Program-made: the position numbers and the translations under genes
Shown: positions 7,264 through 16,755 of the stretch, piece by piece
Layout: each line of letters begins with the position of its first letter
Numbering within the stretch: the first letter of the stretch is position 1
The notes under the pieces: generated by a model
What the model saw: only the letters and a program-made list of their open reading frames with translations
Told to the model about the DNA's origin: nothing
The model's database searches: none
Assembly: GCF_900167535.1 (NCBI RefSeq)
Contig: NZ_FUYE01000005.1
Coordinates: 62,001-126,000, forward strand
DNA: 64,000 nucleotides
Source: Prosthecobacter debontii
Lineage (GTDB): Bacteria > Verrucomicrobiota > Verrucomicrobiia > Verrucomicrobiales > Verrucomicrobiaceae
Reading direction: 5' to 3'

Positions 7264-9693
7264 TTGGAGAATAGTTTCAATAGTTGCTACTGCGTAGCAG
7301 AAATCGAACAGGTGAATCTCGTGGGCAGTCCAGACTCTTCTAACGCTCCTACTCCGGCCGAAACTGGCTTTGTTCCGGTGCGGGGAAATCCCTTCGCCTC
7401 GGATGTCTGTCCGAGCCCGCTGGGGGTGACGGAAGACGGTTCAGTCGGTGCGCTCAATGAAGACGTTCTGGATCAGCTTCTCGAATCGGTGGAAAACCGT
7501 ACCGGCAGGCCCTTGATGCTGCTGACGGCTCCTCGTGCAGGTTATGGCAAAACTCATTTGCTGGGGCGCGTTGTGGCCGCCGCAGGGCCGCAGGTCATCA
7601 TGGTGCCGCTGGCCTTCCGCACGGGAGATACGCTAAATCTCAGCACCACGAGCCGCCGCAGCCTGGAGTCTCTTCATCTGGCCAAGGGAGAAGCTGAAAA
7701 CTGGTCCCGCCTACGTGAGTTGTGTGCCGGGCTGGTGGCGCATCTGCTGCATGATTTGATCAAGGAGGGACTCGTGCCCAGTGCCAACCCCGAGCAGGCC
7801 CTGCGCGTTTTGAAGGGCTCACCCGTGGAGGTTTTTCAGAAGGAAGGTAGCGCACACATGATCGGGGAGTGGCTACGCAAGCACTCGAGTGGTCTGCGGC
7901 CGATCTTGGCCCGACGTGTCACGCGCGAGCTGCCGCTGCGTCCCGAGGTGGCGGATGAATGGCTTTCGCTGATGATCGGTCAAGCCTTTGCTGGAGGCAC
8001 CGAGGGACTGGCTGCCATGCTGGACCTTACGGCCAAGGATAGCTGCACTGGGTCACCTCTATGGCTGCGGCTGCTTTCCATCTGGCGGCCTGTGGTGCTG
8101 CTGGTGGATCACCTGGACGGTTACTACCGCAATCCCGATGCCGGAGTCACCATCGCGGCCATGCTGATGGACCTCGTGGATAGTCAGGGGCTGCATGTCT
8201 TGCTCAGCCTGAATCAGGATGTCTGGCAGGCGACTTTTGGTCAACACTTGCCGAGTGCCTTGGAGGATCGTCTGACTGCCAGCCAGATGCTGCTGCGCGG
8301 ATTGCGTGAGGCGGATGCCATGTCCCTCCTACGCTTGCGCCTGGAACAAGGGCGGGTCTCTAAAAGCGAGGTGCGAGAGTTCGAGTCCTTTGTGGATGTG
8401 CGCCAATACTTCCTGGGGCGCCCGGTTGGGTCGGTTTCCGCTCGTGTGTTTCTGCGCCATTGCGCACGCCAGTGGGAGATCTTCCAAAACTCCGTGCCCG
8501 TCCCGACAAGCGGTGCTGCATCATCCTCTGTCGCAGAAGCCGCAGCGGTGGTTCCTCCCCCCACATCCATGCCTCCGCCTCTCCCAGCGGTGGAGCCGAT
8601 GACCAGTGCTGTGCCTCCTCTAATGACGGAAACAGTCGCGGAAGAGGAGCCTGCTCCTAAGATCCCCTCCATCTTCGATGCTGAGACCGCCACGGAACTT
8701 CAGCAGATGGCGGAAACTCTGGCGGACCCCAAACCCGCGCTCCCTCAAGATGAGCTACCTCCGCCAGTCTCGACTTCGGCGCCTGATCCATTTCCTGAGC
8801 GGGAGGAAGTCACCTCACCTCCAGCCGCAACCGATTGGCAAGCCGCAGAACCGAGCGATGAAGAGGCTTCTTCGAGCACAGCCAAAAATGCCCCGACTCC
8901 GGGTGCGGACGCCTTTGTGAAACTGCGCGAGATGCTGCATCACCTCCGGCAGCCGGGAGGTCGTGCCAAGATCGTGGATGACCCGGCGGATATCCCACCG
9001 GAACGCCTGAATCTCCCTGTGACAGCCCCGACTGTCGCCGCGTCTGCATCTGGCTCAGCACCTGTGGCTCCACAACCTCCAGCGCCTACGCCTGTGCCTC
9101 CGAGTCGCCCTGGGGATGCCTTGTTGGGACGCTTTGAGGCCTTGCGTCTGCAAATGATCCCACAGGCGGAGTCTCAGGCCCTGGATTACACCCGTTTGGG
9201 AGATCTGGTGCGTCTGGCGGGACGTCGTTTCCCGCTCGTCAGACTTACGGAGCATGAACTGCCTGGCATGACCGGCCGTCACACGTTGGTGTGGTCACTT
9301 CAGGGCGTGGAGCTCCTCTTCGGTCTCGCTTCCTTTGCTGATACGGCTTACTGGCGTGTCCTGGCAGGTTTTGCGGCAGGTCGCCTGACCGATATCCATA
9401 ACGATGCCGAGCGCGATGGAGTCGCTCCCGCCAAGTTCAAGCTGGTGACCTTCAAATCCGATCGCGAACAAAATGCGTGGCAAAATCTGGTGGCCGATGA
9501 AACCATCCCTGACCCGTTGAAGCCACATCTCGATGCGGTGCATCTGGATAGCCGCAGCGTGGCCGCCTTGTATGCCATGCAGCGGATCATCAAGGACGCT
9601 GAAACCGGCACCGTGCAGGCGGAGCCAACTCAGGTAATGACCGTCCTGGCCCGCGAGCTGGATTTCTTCTGGAAGCGCATTACGCGGAGCTAA
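7264..9693 (+). CDS. Large P-loop (AAA-like) ATPase with Pro-rich linker and unrecognised C-terminal domain
   Basis: An 809-codon open frame. A nucleotide-binding domain occupies about residues 70-400: Walker A APRAGYGKTH with Lys96, a hydrophobic Walker B strand VVLLVDHLD with Asp282, a sensor-like LLSLNQD and an arginine-finger-like segment LEDRLTAS near 335-345. The layout suggests the AAA/STAND group. Residues about 412-615 are a Pro/Ala/Ser/Glu-rich linker with no fold expected. The last 190 residues form a second globular domain I do not recognise. No signal peptide or membrane segment is seen. No ATG lies near the 5' end: the frame can start at TTG 7264, GTG 7312 or GTG 7321, and I favour one of the GTGs on codon character. 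It stands alone behind an inverted repeat. Function unknown. Confidence 0.75.
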   Translation: MENSFNSCYCVAEIEQVNLVGSPDSSNAPTPAETGFVPVRGNPFASDVCPSPLGVTEDGSVGALNEDVLDQLLESVENRTGRPLMLLTAPRAGYGKTHLLGRVVAAAGPQVIMVPLAFRTGDTLNLSTTSRRSLESLHLAKGEAENWSRLRELCAGLVAHLLHDLIKEGLVPSANPEQALRVLKGSPVEVFQKEGSAHMIGEWLRKHSSGLRPILARRVTRELPLRPEVADEWLSLMIGQAFAGGTEGLAAMLDLTAKDSCTGSPLWLRLLSIWRPVVLLVDHLDGYYRNPDAGVTIAAMLMDLVDSQGLHVLLSLNQDVWQATFGQHLPSALEDRLTASQMLLRGLREADAMSLLRLRLEQGRVSKSEVREFESFVDVRQYFLGRPVGSVSARVFLRHCARQWEIFQNSVPVPTSGAASSSVAEAAAVVPPPTSMPPPLPAVEPMTSAVPPLMTETVAEEEPAPKIPSIFDAETATELQQMAETLADPKPALPQDELPPPVSTSAPDPFPEREEVTSPPAATDWQAAEPSDEEASSSTAKNAPTPGADAFVKLREMLHHLRQPGGRAKIVDDPADIPPERLNLPVTAPTVAASASGSAPVAPQPPAPTPVPPSRPGDALLGRFEALRLQMIPQAESQALDYTRLGDLVRLAGRRFPLVRLTEHELPGMTGRHTLVWSLQGVELLFGLASFADTAYWRVLAGFAAGRLTDIHNDAERDGVAPAKFKLVTFKSDREQNAWQNLVADETIPDPLKPHLDAVHLDSRSVAALYAMQRIIKDAETGTVQAEPTQVMTVLARELDFFWKRITRS

Positions 9694-9786
9694 CCGAGGA
9701 GACTGTTTCAGTTCCGCGTTCTTCAGGGAGCACAGTGCTCCAGATACGGATGACTGATACCGATAGCAGAACGCTTCCCAAACAAA

Positions 9787-9832
9787 AGCCCCTCAAGCTA
9801 GCCGTGCCATGCACAAACCAACGTGAGGGGCT
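9787..9832 (-). terminator. Probable intrinsic terminator of the FAD oxidoreductase gene
   Basis: On the minus strand, AGCCCCTCA (9832-9824) pairs with TGAGGGGCT (9795-9787) and runs into TTTTGTTT. The loop is long (28 nt). It lies about 35 bp beyond the stop of the minus-strand gene and also ends the region convergent with the ATPase gene. Confidence 0.65.
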
Positions 9833-9866
9833 GAGTCAATTGACCAACGAACTGGATAAAAAGCGC

Positions 9867-12212
9867 CTACTGCTTCACCACTTGCACGGCATCCAGGTGC
9901 ACATTGCCATTGGAGCCTTCCGTGCGGAAGGTGACTGAAGCTTCTTCACCGGCGTTGAACTTGAAGACGCCGATGCTCTCCGAGCCATTCGGGCCGCTGG
10001 CAGGTTTGGTCTGGTCCACTTGCACTGTCTTTTCACCATCCGCGCCCAAGACTGTGATAGGCACGGTCTTACCACGGTTGGCGTGCGGCTGCCAATAGAC
10101 GCGCACCTCGTAGGAGCCGCTCTCTTTCACCGCGAAGGAGAACCTCGCCGAGGCACCCTTATCTTGGCCGTAGCTGTAGTGATCGCCCACATGGGGCTTC
10201 AGTCCTTCACCCGAGGCCCACTTGCCCGTCAACTCCGCATCTGCATCGTCGATCACGATGCCTTCCAGTTTTTTCGGATCGATGGAATCATTCACCACTT
10301 CGGGCAGCTTCTTAGCATTGGCTGGCAGGTAGAGAGCGCCTTCCAGGCTGTCACGACGCATGGCACCCGGCTGGCTCATGAGATCCTTTAGGATGTCCAG
10401 ATACTGCTCATAGACACCGCGTGGCGTGGTGTGATGGCGCACGCTGATCCAGGCGGCTTTCCCTACCACTTCACCGAACATGCCGCAGGTGCGCATCACG
10501 CGTGTGCTGCCGAGGGCGAAGCGATCCACACTAATGTTACGGCCCGCCATAAACAGGTTGGCAATGTCTTTGGAATACAAGCAGCGGTAAGGCACCGGAT
10601 AACCATTTTTACGATCCGTGTGTTTGCCGAATTGAGCGCGGGAGATGAAAGGATTTTCAGGGAACTTCCCGGCATACTGCTCTTTCGGATAATGCAGGTC
10701 CTGATCCCAGGTGGTGGGCACACAGGCGTCGGGCTGGATTACGCCATTCACCATGTCCTCACCGGGCAGAATGAAATCACCGACAATACGACGGGACTCA
10801 CGCGTGCCGCCCACGTAGGCCAGCCAGGTCATGTCGTAGTTCTTGTATTGCTCGGGAGAATACTTCTTCAGCGCGCTGACGGCACCATACACGGCACGGA
10901 AGTTCCAGTCACGAATGCGCTCCAGGCCATTGATCGGGTCTTGATCGAAACCGCTCTCCCAGAACCACTCACCATGCACATAGTCCTCGGCATTTTCCAC
11001 GGGAGTGTAACCGAGATCGTAGCCAAGCATGTTCGGCTTATTCTTCACGCCTACAGGTTCCATCACCTTCGGAGCGGGGAAGTCTTCCAGCTTGAGATCC
11101 AGCGCCCAGGGGGTTTCCGGCCAAGCTTTCGGATTCTCGACTTTCTTCAGCACCCACATGTTACTCATGCCCATGCGGCCTTTTTCTTCCTGCATGATGG
11201 TGGCTCCCGCGAGGAAACCGACACTGCCGTGGCCGGTGCAATCACTGAAGAACTTACCACGGAAGCGAGTCTCTTTTCCGGTGCGAGTATCCAGACCGGT
11301 GACGCTGCGAATCTTGGTGTCCTCACCTTTTTCCATCTCCACGGCATAGACGTGAGTGTTGAGGAAAAGATCCAGGGTCTTCTCCGCACGCACCACATCC
11401 TCTTTCAATTGATCGTTATACTCCGCAGGGGATGCCGCAGGACTGTTGCTGGCGCGATCCGCGAACTCTTCCACAATCTCACCTAGATGCGGATATAGAC
11501 CGCGACGGGTGCCGCCCATGGCCCACACCTGCACCTCGCTGGAGCCGTTACCGCCCAACACAGGGCGGTTTTGGATGAAGGCCACTTTCAGGCCCTGGCG
11601 AGCACCGGAGATCGCAGCGCCCATGCCGGAGTAACCACCACCGACAACGACGAGGTCATACTCTTCGGTCTCAGGGGCAACTTCGGGCAAGCCTAACAAC
11701 TTCTTGCGCAAACTGTTCGTGGCTGCAAAATCGGCGGGCGGGGTGAAAGCCGCATCTTTGCTCAGCAGGATGGCATCCACGCGACCTTCAAAGCCGGTGT
11801 TGTCCACGAGAGCCAGCTTAGCGGCATCTTTGAGCTCCACCGTGCCGACCTCTTCCCACAGCCAATCTTTGCCTTCGGTGCCTAGCACTTTATCCAGCAC
11901 CTTGCCGTTCACGCTCACTTGGAATTTCCCAGGTGCTCCTGGAGCGTCCCAGGGGCCGACCCAGTTCTTCGTGCGCACCCACACTTTGTAGCTGCCTGCT
12001 TCAGGCACAGCCACTTCAGTCTCCGCATTTTTCACAGGTGTTCCCATGCCATGAGCCAGCAGGTAAGGAGAGCCCATGATGTCGATGAACTGGGTATCCA
12101 GCATCCAGCCACCATGATTAGCAAAAGACTCGGCTTCCACCCAGACTTGCTGAGCAGGGGCAGAGAGTGCAGTAGCCGCCAAGGCGGCATAGAGGGTTCG
12201 ACGTAACATCAT
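9867..12212 (-). CDS. Secreted FAD-dependent oxidoreductase with flanking beta-sandwich domains
   Basis: A protein of about 781 residues. A signal peptide opens it (MMLRRTLYAALAATALSAPAQQ). Residues about 20-150 form a beta-rich domain with wording like carbohydrate-binding or golvesin-type modules (VWVEAESFANHGGW, GSYKVWVRTKNW). The FAD-binding domain starts near residue 180 with YDLVVVGGGYSGMGAA and LGGNGSSEV, typical of the FAD-dependent oxidoreductase family (PF12831 type) abundant in Planctomycetes and Verrucomicrobia. The last 130 residues are another beta-sandwich ending in VHLDAVQVVKQ. Such proteins are thought to act on sugars or related compounds in the periplasm, but substrates are mostly unknown. 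The frame is open to an ATG at 12263; I chose 12212 because the signal peptide begins there. A 21-bp palindrome lies about 85 bp upstream. Confidence 0.85.
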   Translation of the reverse strand: MMLRRTLYAALAATALSAPAQQVWVEAESFANHGGWMLDTQFIDIMGSPYLLAHGMGTPVKNAETEVAVPEAGSYKVWVRTKNWVGPWDAPGAPGKFQVSVNGKVLDKVLGTEGKDWLWEEVGTVELKDAAKLALVDNTGFEGRVDAILLSKDAAFTPPADFAATNSLRKKLLGLPEVAPETEEYDLVVVGGGYSGMGAAISGARQGLKVAFIQNRPVLGGNGSSEVQVWAMGGTRRGLYPHLGEIVEEFADRASNSPAASPAEYNDQLKEDVVRAEKTLDLFLNTHVYAVEMEKGEDTKIRSVTGLDTRTGKETRFRGKFFSDCTGHGSVGFLAGATIMQEEKGRMGMSNMWVLKKVENPKAWPETPWALDLKLEDFPAPKVMEPVGVKNKPNMLGYDLGYTPVENAEDYVHGEWFWESGFDQDPINGLERIRDWNFRAVYGAVSALKKYSPEQYKNYDMTWLAYVGGTRESRRIVGDFILPGEDMVNGVIQPDACVPTTWDQDLHYPKEQYAGKFPENPFISRAQFGKHTDRKNGYPVPYRCLYSKDIANLFMAGRNISVDRFALGSTRVMRTCGMFGEVVGKAAWISVRHHTTPRGVYEQYLDILKDLMSQPGAMRRDSLEGALYLPANAKKLPEVVNDSIDPKKLEGIVIDDADAELTGKWASGEGLKPHVGDHYSYGQDKGASARFSFAVKESGSYEVRVYWQPHANRGKTVPITVLGADGEKTVQVDQTKPASGPNGSESIGVFKFNAGEEASVTFRTEGSNGNVHLDAVQVVKQ

Positions 12213-12287
12213 GTTCAATACCATACGAAGGTTGGGATTTTCCGAGCCTGTCATAAACGCCATTCCAGGGCAATGACAATCAAGGAA

Positions 12288-12308
12288 GTTCTGTTACGGT
12301 AACAGAAC
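12288..12308. promoter_or_regulatory. 21-bp palindrome upstream of the FAD oxidoreductase, candidate operator
   Basis: GTTCTGTTAC (12288-12297) and GTAACAGAAC (12299-12308) are exact reverse complements around one base. The core TGTTAC-GTAACA looks like LacI-family (GntR-type) operators. It sits upstream of the minus-strand FAD oxidoreductase gene and just past the stop of the lipoprotein gene. A hairpin terminator role is less likely, as the tail after it is only weakly T-rich. Confidence 0.5.
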
Positions 12309-12342
12309 ATCTTCCTTCGAAATAGAAGAAACCCACGGTGGA

Positions 12343-12852
12343 TTACTTCTTCGGCGACCTTTGAAATTTCAGACCAAAGTTGCCTTTCTCGCGCCACAGA
12401 GCATACCAGCGCACATACCGGCCCTGATAACTGACAAAGGGCAGTCGCAGAAAACCACGCTCCGCCACGGCCCAATTCCAGCCGCCTTCAGGATGAAAGA
12501 CCGCACTTGGCGAGCGTCCACGCCTAACAAACTCCTTATCATGAATGCCGATCATGTAGAAGGTGAAATTGTGCAGTGGATTGCGGAACTGCCACAACGG
12601 GCCACGCAGACGCTGCCCAGGGCGATACCACTCCGGCGGCTGCGGATCATCCGCGTTGCCGATCCACCAAGCGGGATTCCATTTCTGAGTGCCCCCAGGT
12701 GGTGGTTGAGCGGGGTGATACACCGCCTTCTCTCGCAGGACTGGGGTCGGCTTTACATACCGGGGTGATACACAAGACACCAGCATCAGCAGCAAGGCCC
12801 CAGTCAGCAGACGCGAGGCTTGAGTCAATACTGGTTGCTGGGAGTGATTCAC
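12343..12852 (-). CDS. Hypothetical lipoprotein
   Basis: A 169-residue protein with an N-terminal hydrophobic segment ending in the lipobox LVSC at about residue 27, so it is predicted to be lipid-anchored in the envelope. The mature part is Pro- and Trp-rich (KWNPAWWIGNADDPQPPEWY) and contains a block with FYMIGIHDKEFVRRG and a basic C-terminus. I do not recognise the family. Its ATG overlaps the stop codon of the M20 deacylase gene by four bases, so the two are translationally coupled. Confidence 0.75.
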   Translation of the reverse strand: MNHSQQPVLTQASRLLTGALLLMLVSCVSPRYVKPTPVLREKAVYHPAQPPPGGTQKWNPAWWIGNADDPQPPEWYRPGQRLRGPLWQFRNPLHNFTFYMIGIHDKEFVRRGRSPSAVFHPEGGWNWAVAERGFLRLPFVSYQGRYVRWYALWREKGNFGLKFQRSPKK

Positions 12853-14003
12853 GACTGCCAGCTCTTGAGGAACTTGATGAAGAAGGCGGCCCCGGCTTCG
12901 AGGTCGTCCGTCTTGATGTGCTCATCCTTGGTGTGGGCTTGAGCGATGGTGCCTGGGCCAATGGCGATGGATGGCGTGCCTTTAGCCGCGAGGAAAGCAG
13001 CATCACAGAACCACGGGGCTCCGGTCAGTTCCGACCCACATTCCACCAGACGTTGCACAAAGGGATTCTGCGCATCGGTATCCAGAGGGAAAGTCTCTGG
13101 CAGGGGCTCCACCCAGGCCTCAGCGTCTTGGCTCTTCACAAAGTCCTCGAGCAGGGCCAAAGCGCCACCTGCACGATTGATTCCTGGAGTGGTGCGCATA
13201 TCTACACGCAGCACACAATGATCCGCCACGATGTTGGAACGCGTGCCGCCGCGGATCATGCCGAGGTTGATGCTGCTCGGGCCTAACAAATCATCTGGAC
13301 CACCGTGTTCCTTCAGCAAGGCACGGAATTCCGTATCCAGGGCCTGCACCAGCGCCGCCATTTTAACAATGGCATTCACGCCTTTTTCAGGGATGGAGCC
13401 ATGGACAGCCACACCCGTGGTATGCACATCCGCCCACAGACAGCCCTTGTGTTTATATACCGTTTTCAGATCGGTCGGTTCACCGATGAGAGCGAAGTCA
13501 TACGGGCCGTGATGAAGGGCAAAGTGTTGGGAGCCAAGCTGGGCCGATTCCTCCGACATGAAACCGACGAAGTGCACCTCCACGGGCAACTGCGGGATCA
13601 CTTCGCGCAGCTCATGCAGCGCCCAGAGCATGGCCGCCATCGGGCCTTTGGTATCACTGGCTCCCCGGCCCCAGATCCGGCCATCCCGCAGCTCTCCGCT
13701 GAAGGGTTCGATGGTCATGCCGCCGACACTCACCGTATCCGTGTGGGGTGCAAAGACGATTCGCGGTTTCGGCTGACCGTCCGCACTCGGAGCGGTGGGG
13801 AAACGCCCGATCACATTGGGGCGGCCCGGTTCCACTTCATCCAGTTCAACAGCCGCGCCAGAAGCTCGTAAAAACTCGCCAATGTATCCCGCACAGGCCA
13901 GCTCTCCCGTCTGGTCACAGCCAGGATCGCCATCAGGATTCACCGAAGGAATGCGGACCAAAGCCTGACAGAGTTCGATGACATTGCCTGGGAGAGTTTT
14001 CAT
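12849..14003 (-). CDS. M20 family metallopeptidase (ArgE/DapE-type deacylase)
   Basis: About 385 residues. It belongs to the M20 zinc amidohydrolases that remove acetyl, succinyl or similar groups from amino acids. The metal-site motifs are seen in order: APHTDTV, GASDTKGPMAAML, the general-base pair SEES, GEPTD, and AHTKDEH near the C-terminus. No signal peptide is visible, so it should be cytoplasmic. An acetylornithine deacetylase or succinyl-DAP desuccinylase role is possible, but the sequence does not decide it. The start at 14003 (MKTLPGN) leaves a 31-bp gap to the upstream gene; an in-frame ATG at 14060 would overlap that gene by 26 bp. The lipoprotein gene follows with a 4-bp overlap. 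Confidence 0.85.
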   Translation of the reverse strand: MKTLPGNVIELCQALVRIPSVNPDGDPGCDQTGELACAGYIGEFLRASGAAVELDEVEPGRPNVIGRFPTAPSADGQPKPRIVFAPHTDTVSVGGMTIEPFSGELRDGRIWGRGASDTKGPMAAMLWALHELREVIPQLPVEVHFVGFMSEESAQLGSQHFALHHGPYDFALIGEPTDLKTVYKHKGCLWADVHTTGVAVHGSIPEKGVNAIVKMAALVQALDTEFRALLKEHGGPDDLLGPSSINLGMIRGGTRSNIVADHCVLRVDMRTTPGINRAGGALALLEDFVKSQDAEAWVEPLPETFPLDTDAQNPFVQRLVECGSELTGAPWFCDAAFLAAKGTPSIAIGPGTIAQAHTKDEHIKTDDLEAGAAFFIKFLKSWQS

Positions 14004-14034
14004 GAGCCCATCAAGCCACAAGCCCGCCGTGGGA

Positions 14035-15831
14035 TCAAGCTTGCTTACGCCATTGCTCAAGCAAAGGAACCAGGTTATCCGCCACCAGTTTACTTGGAAT
14101 TCCGTCCATGAGAGTCACCCGTTTACCAAAGGTGGTGTCAGCCCGGACCTCATAGTAGCTCGTGCTGCCTGAGCTCATGTGCATGCGGCTGCTAAACTCC
14201 AGCAAGTGTCGGCGCTCAAAACGCTTCTTGCTGGACCACGGGCCTAGCGTCTGACGGATCTCCAGAGCTGCGGCATCCAGATCAATGTGCCGGTGTTCAA
14301 ACTGACGGATGATCACCCACCAGAACAAGGCCGACGTGACACCCCAGATGAGAGGAAAAATGAAGGGGGCATCGAGAGTCACCAGCAGGAAAAAGACACC
14401 GGTCCAAATCGTATTGAAGATCGTCAAAAACAACCGCGCGGAGGCATAGCGCCGGGGACTGAGGTCAAAACTCATCGGTAGATTGTGCCGATCAAACACG
14501 GCCGTGATGTGATGCTTGGCTAAATGCATCGTCAGCTCATCGGCATCCAAAGCGAGTATGGATTCCACTGAGGGCCTAGCCTTTCGAGCGGATTTTGGGG
14601 GGGCTAATGGATCGGTCGAAACCGTTGTCTCAGCACTCTCAAAAACAGGCAGGTCAAATACCACGGGATGACGCAGTTTGGGCATCTTCACTCGTAGCTC
14701 CCAGTCGTATCTCTCTCCGTGAGAACCACCCTCGGAATCGAGCGGAGAAGCTGGCAACTCGGCCGGAAGGTCGATGCGCAGAGGCAGTCGGCTGCCACGA
14801 TCTTCACGCACCGCATCACTGAAGGAAGCGGAGATCGTATCTGACCAAAGAGTTTCCTCACGAGTCGTCGTGCTTTTACCCGAGTGGGTCGTCACCTGCT
14901 TCACACAGCGGACTTCGGCATGCAGGTGGTCACGCATACTCACCGAACGCCGTGGTGGGATGGCCACCTGAATGTCCAGGGATGCCCCAGGGCTAGCAGG
15001 CATTGGCTGCACGTGGATTTGAGGTAATCCCTGCCGCTGATCCAACACACGGCGGATAGCAGCCCGCCAAATAAAAAGAAGAGGCACCGTCAGGATCAAA
15101 ACCACCCAGGAAAAAGTGTCTTCAAGCTCACCATCTCCCCCGATCAGGGTGGCATAGATAATAGGGCCCCAAACGATGGTCAGCCAGATCGCGACCATGA
15201 GCCAGCCTTTGAAGAAGCCTGCATTCTTCGGTCGTATCCACTCGTCCTGCCAGCGGGTTTGCCAGCGCCAAGGGGCCTCAGGATGCTGGCTCTTGGCCAG
15301 CTCTCGTTCCTTCTTCTGCCGCCGCTCACTCAGTCCCATGGACATGACAAACCCACCGGCCAGAGGAAACGCGACCGGGAACAAACTGAGGAACAAAAGC
15401 AGTGTCCAACGACCTTCCCGGAAGATAACGGCTTCTTCCGGGCGCTCAGGATTCACAAAGCAGCGGAACGGCTGACCCGACTCTTCGTGCTGCTGCAAAA
15501 TGGAGGCGGCTTGCTGCTGAAAATCCCCAAAGTTATCCGACCCCGAACTCAAAGACACCTCACGGCCCTGATAACTGCGCCCCTCGAATTCATAACGATA
15601 GGTCGCCACTGCCGAATAGGTGACACTGGTGCCAGAGTCACTGTCATGACTCACATGATCCTCCAGAGAACTGGACTCAATGATGCACGGCACCTTCACC
15701 CAGGACCGGGCTGCATACCAGCCGGAGACCATGCTGAAGTAAAAGATACCCACGCCGAGCCCCGCGAGGATGAACACGAGACCGAAGGGAATGAGAAACG
15801 TATCTCCGGAGGATGTGCGACTGTACGACAT
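14035..15831 (-). CDS. DUF3592 domain membrane protein
   Basis: A 598-residue multi-pass membrane protein. It opens with a transmembrane segment (residues 12-32), then an extracytoplasmic DUF3592-type segment (WVKVPCIIESSSLE, YRYEFEGRSYQGREVSL, FVNPERPEEAVI), then further membrane segments near residues 137-165, 213-260 and 450-500. Between them is a beta-rich segment (about 270-390) that resembles an arrestin-like fold in layout. The family has no assigned function. Downstream on the same strand, 31 bp away, comes the M20 deacylase gene and then the lipoprotein gene, so the three are probably one operon. Confidence 0.75.
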   Translation of the reverse strand: MSYSRTSSGDTFLIPFGLVFILAGLGVGIFYFSMVSGWYAARSWVKVPCIIESSSLEDHVSHDSDSGTSVTYSAVATYRYEFEGRSYQGREVSLSSGSDNFGDFQQQAASILQQHEESGQPFRCFVNPERPEEAVIFREGRWTLLLFLSLFPVAFPLAGGFVMSMGLSERRQKKERELAKSQHPEAPWRWQTRWQDEWIRPKNAGFFKGWLMVAIWLTIVWGPIIYATLIGGDGELEDTFSWVVLILTVPLLFIWRAAIRRVLDQRQGLPQIHVQPMPASPGASLDIQVAIPPRRSVSMRDHLHAEVRCVKQVTTHSGKSTTTREETLWSDTISASFSDAVREDRGSRLPLRIDLPAELPASPLDSEGGSHGERYDWELRVKMPKLRHPVVFDLPVFESAETTVSTDPLAPPKSARKARPSVESILALDADELTMHLAKHHITAVFDRHNLPMSFDLSPRRYASARLFLTIFNTIWTGVFFLLVTLDAPFIFPLIWGVTSALFWWVIIRQFEHRHIDLDAAALEIRQTLGPWSSKKRFERRHLLEFSSRMHMSSGSTSYYEVRADTTFGKRVTLMDGIPSKLVADNLVPLLEQWRKQA

Positions 15832-15977
15832 GAGAGATCAAGACCGAAATACCACAGCGACTGTTCGTCAACCGATGGACTTTCCACGTAATGATGATCC
15901 GTTTGCCTGATAAAATTACGCATTTACTCAGAGCCGCCTCTTGAGCTTGTTGTAAACCGCAGCGTTCTCCCTTCCTC

Positions 15978-16679
15978 ATGCCCTCTCCCTTTCATGCCTT
16001 TGGTCCCAGCCATTTCGCCGTCCTCGGTGTTTGTGGAAGCATTCTTCTCATCCTCGCGCTCCTGCGGCGGTTTCACCCCGCCTCAGCCCGTATCGCGGAG
16101 TGCGTGCTCGCCTGCCTGCTGTTGCTTGATTGGCCGCTAGCTGCCTTCTCTCACTGGCGATCAGGCACGCTGACTTGGGATACAGGTCTGCCATTTCACC
16201 TGTGTGATATTGCAGGCATTGCCGGAGGCATCGCCCTTTTGACCCATCATCGGTTGGCCGCAGAGATCGTTTATTTCTTTGGCATGGCCGGCACGCTACA
16301 AGGCCTCATCACCCCCAACCTGGATGTGGATTTCCCAGATCCACGTTTCATCATGTTCTTCGTTCTCCATGGCGGAGTGGTGGTGACAGCGTTGCATCTG
16401 GTCACCTCACTGAAATGCCGTCCACGCCCCTGGGCCGTGCCACGTATGGTGGGCCTGACCATTGCTTATGCCTTTGCGGTGGGCGCGGTGAATCTGTCCC
16501 TGAACAGTAACTTTGCCTTCCTGTGTCAAAAACCCGCCCAGGCCAGTCTCATGGATGCTTTGGGGCCTTGGCCGTGGTATATCGGTAGCCTCGTCCTCCT
16601 CTGTGGGGTGTTTTACAGCGTGCTAGACGCGCCGTTCTTCATCGCCCGGCGTCTGAAACCAGCCTCCAGGGAGGTATGA
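15978..16679 (+). CDS. TIGR02206 (YwaF-like) integral membrane protein
   Basis: A 233-residue protein with about six to seven hydrophobic segments spread over its full length. The N-terminal FHAFGPSHFAVLG, the loop WDTGLPFHLCDIAG, the segment GTLQGLITPNLD and FFVLHGG are typical of the TIGR02206/YwaF family of uncharacterised membrane proteins. Function unknown. The start at 15978 gives the family's normal N-terminus. Confidence 0.82.
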   Translation: MPSPFHAFGPSHFAVLGVCGSILLILALLRRFHPASARIAECVLACLLLLDWPLAAFSHWRSGTLTWDTGLPFHLCDIAGIAGGIALLTHHRLAAEIVYFFGMAGTLQGLITPNLDVDFPDPRFIMFFVLHGGVVVTALHLVTSLKCRPRPWAVPRMVGLTIAYAFAVGAVNLSLNSNFAFLCQKPAQASLMDALGPWPWYIGSLVLLCGVFYSVLDAPFFIARRLKPASREV

Positions 16680-16755
16680 CATTGCCTGTTGCCACCGGCG
16701 GACACGCGTGTTAGCAAGCACGCCCCATTTCCAACCCACTTTTTTGAACCGGCGA

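Noticed and set aside
10431-11486. A 351-codon open frame antisense to the FAD oxidoreductase
   Set aside because: The minus-strand frame encodes a clear FAD oxidoreductase with signal peptide; the antisense product has no recognisable motif.
12288-12308. The palindrome before the FAD oxidoreductase as a second LexA site
   Set aside because: It contains GAACA but not TGTTC at the required N4 spacing, so it does not fit the LexA motif.
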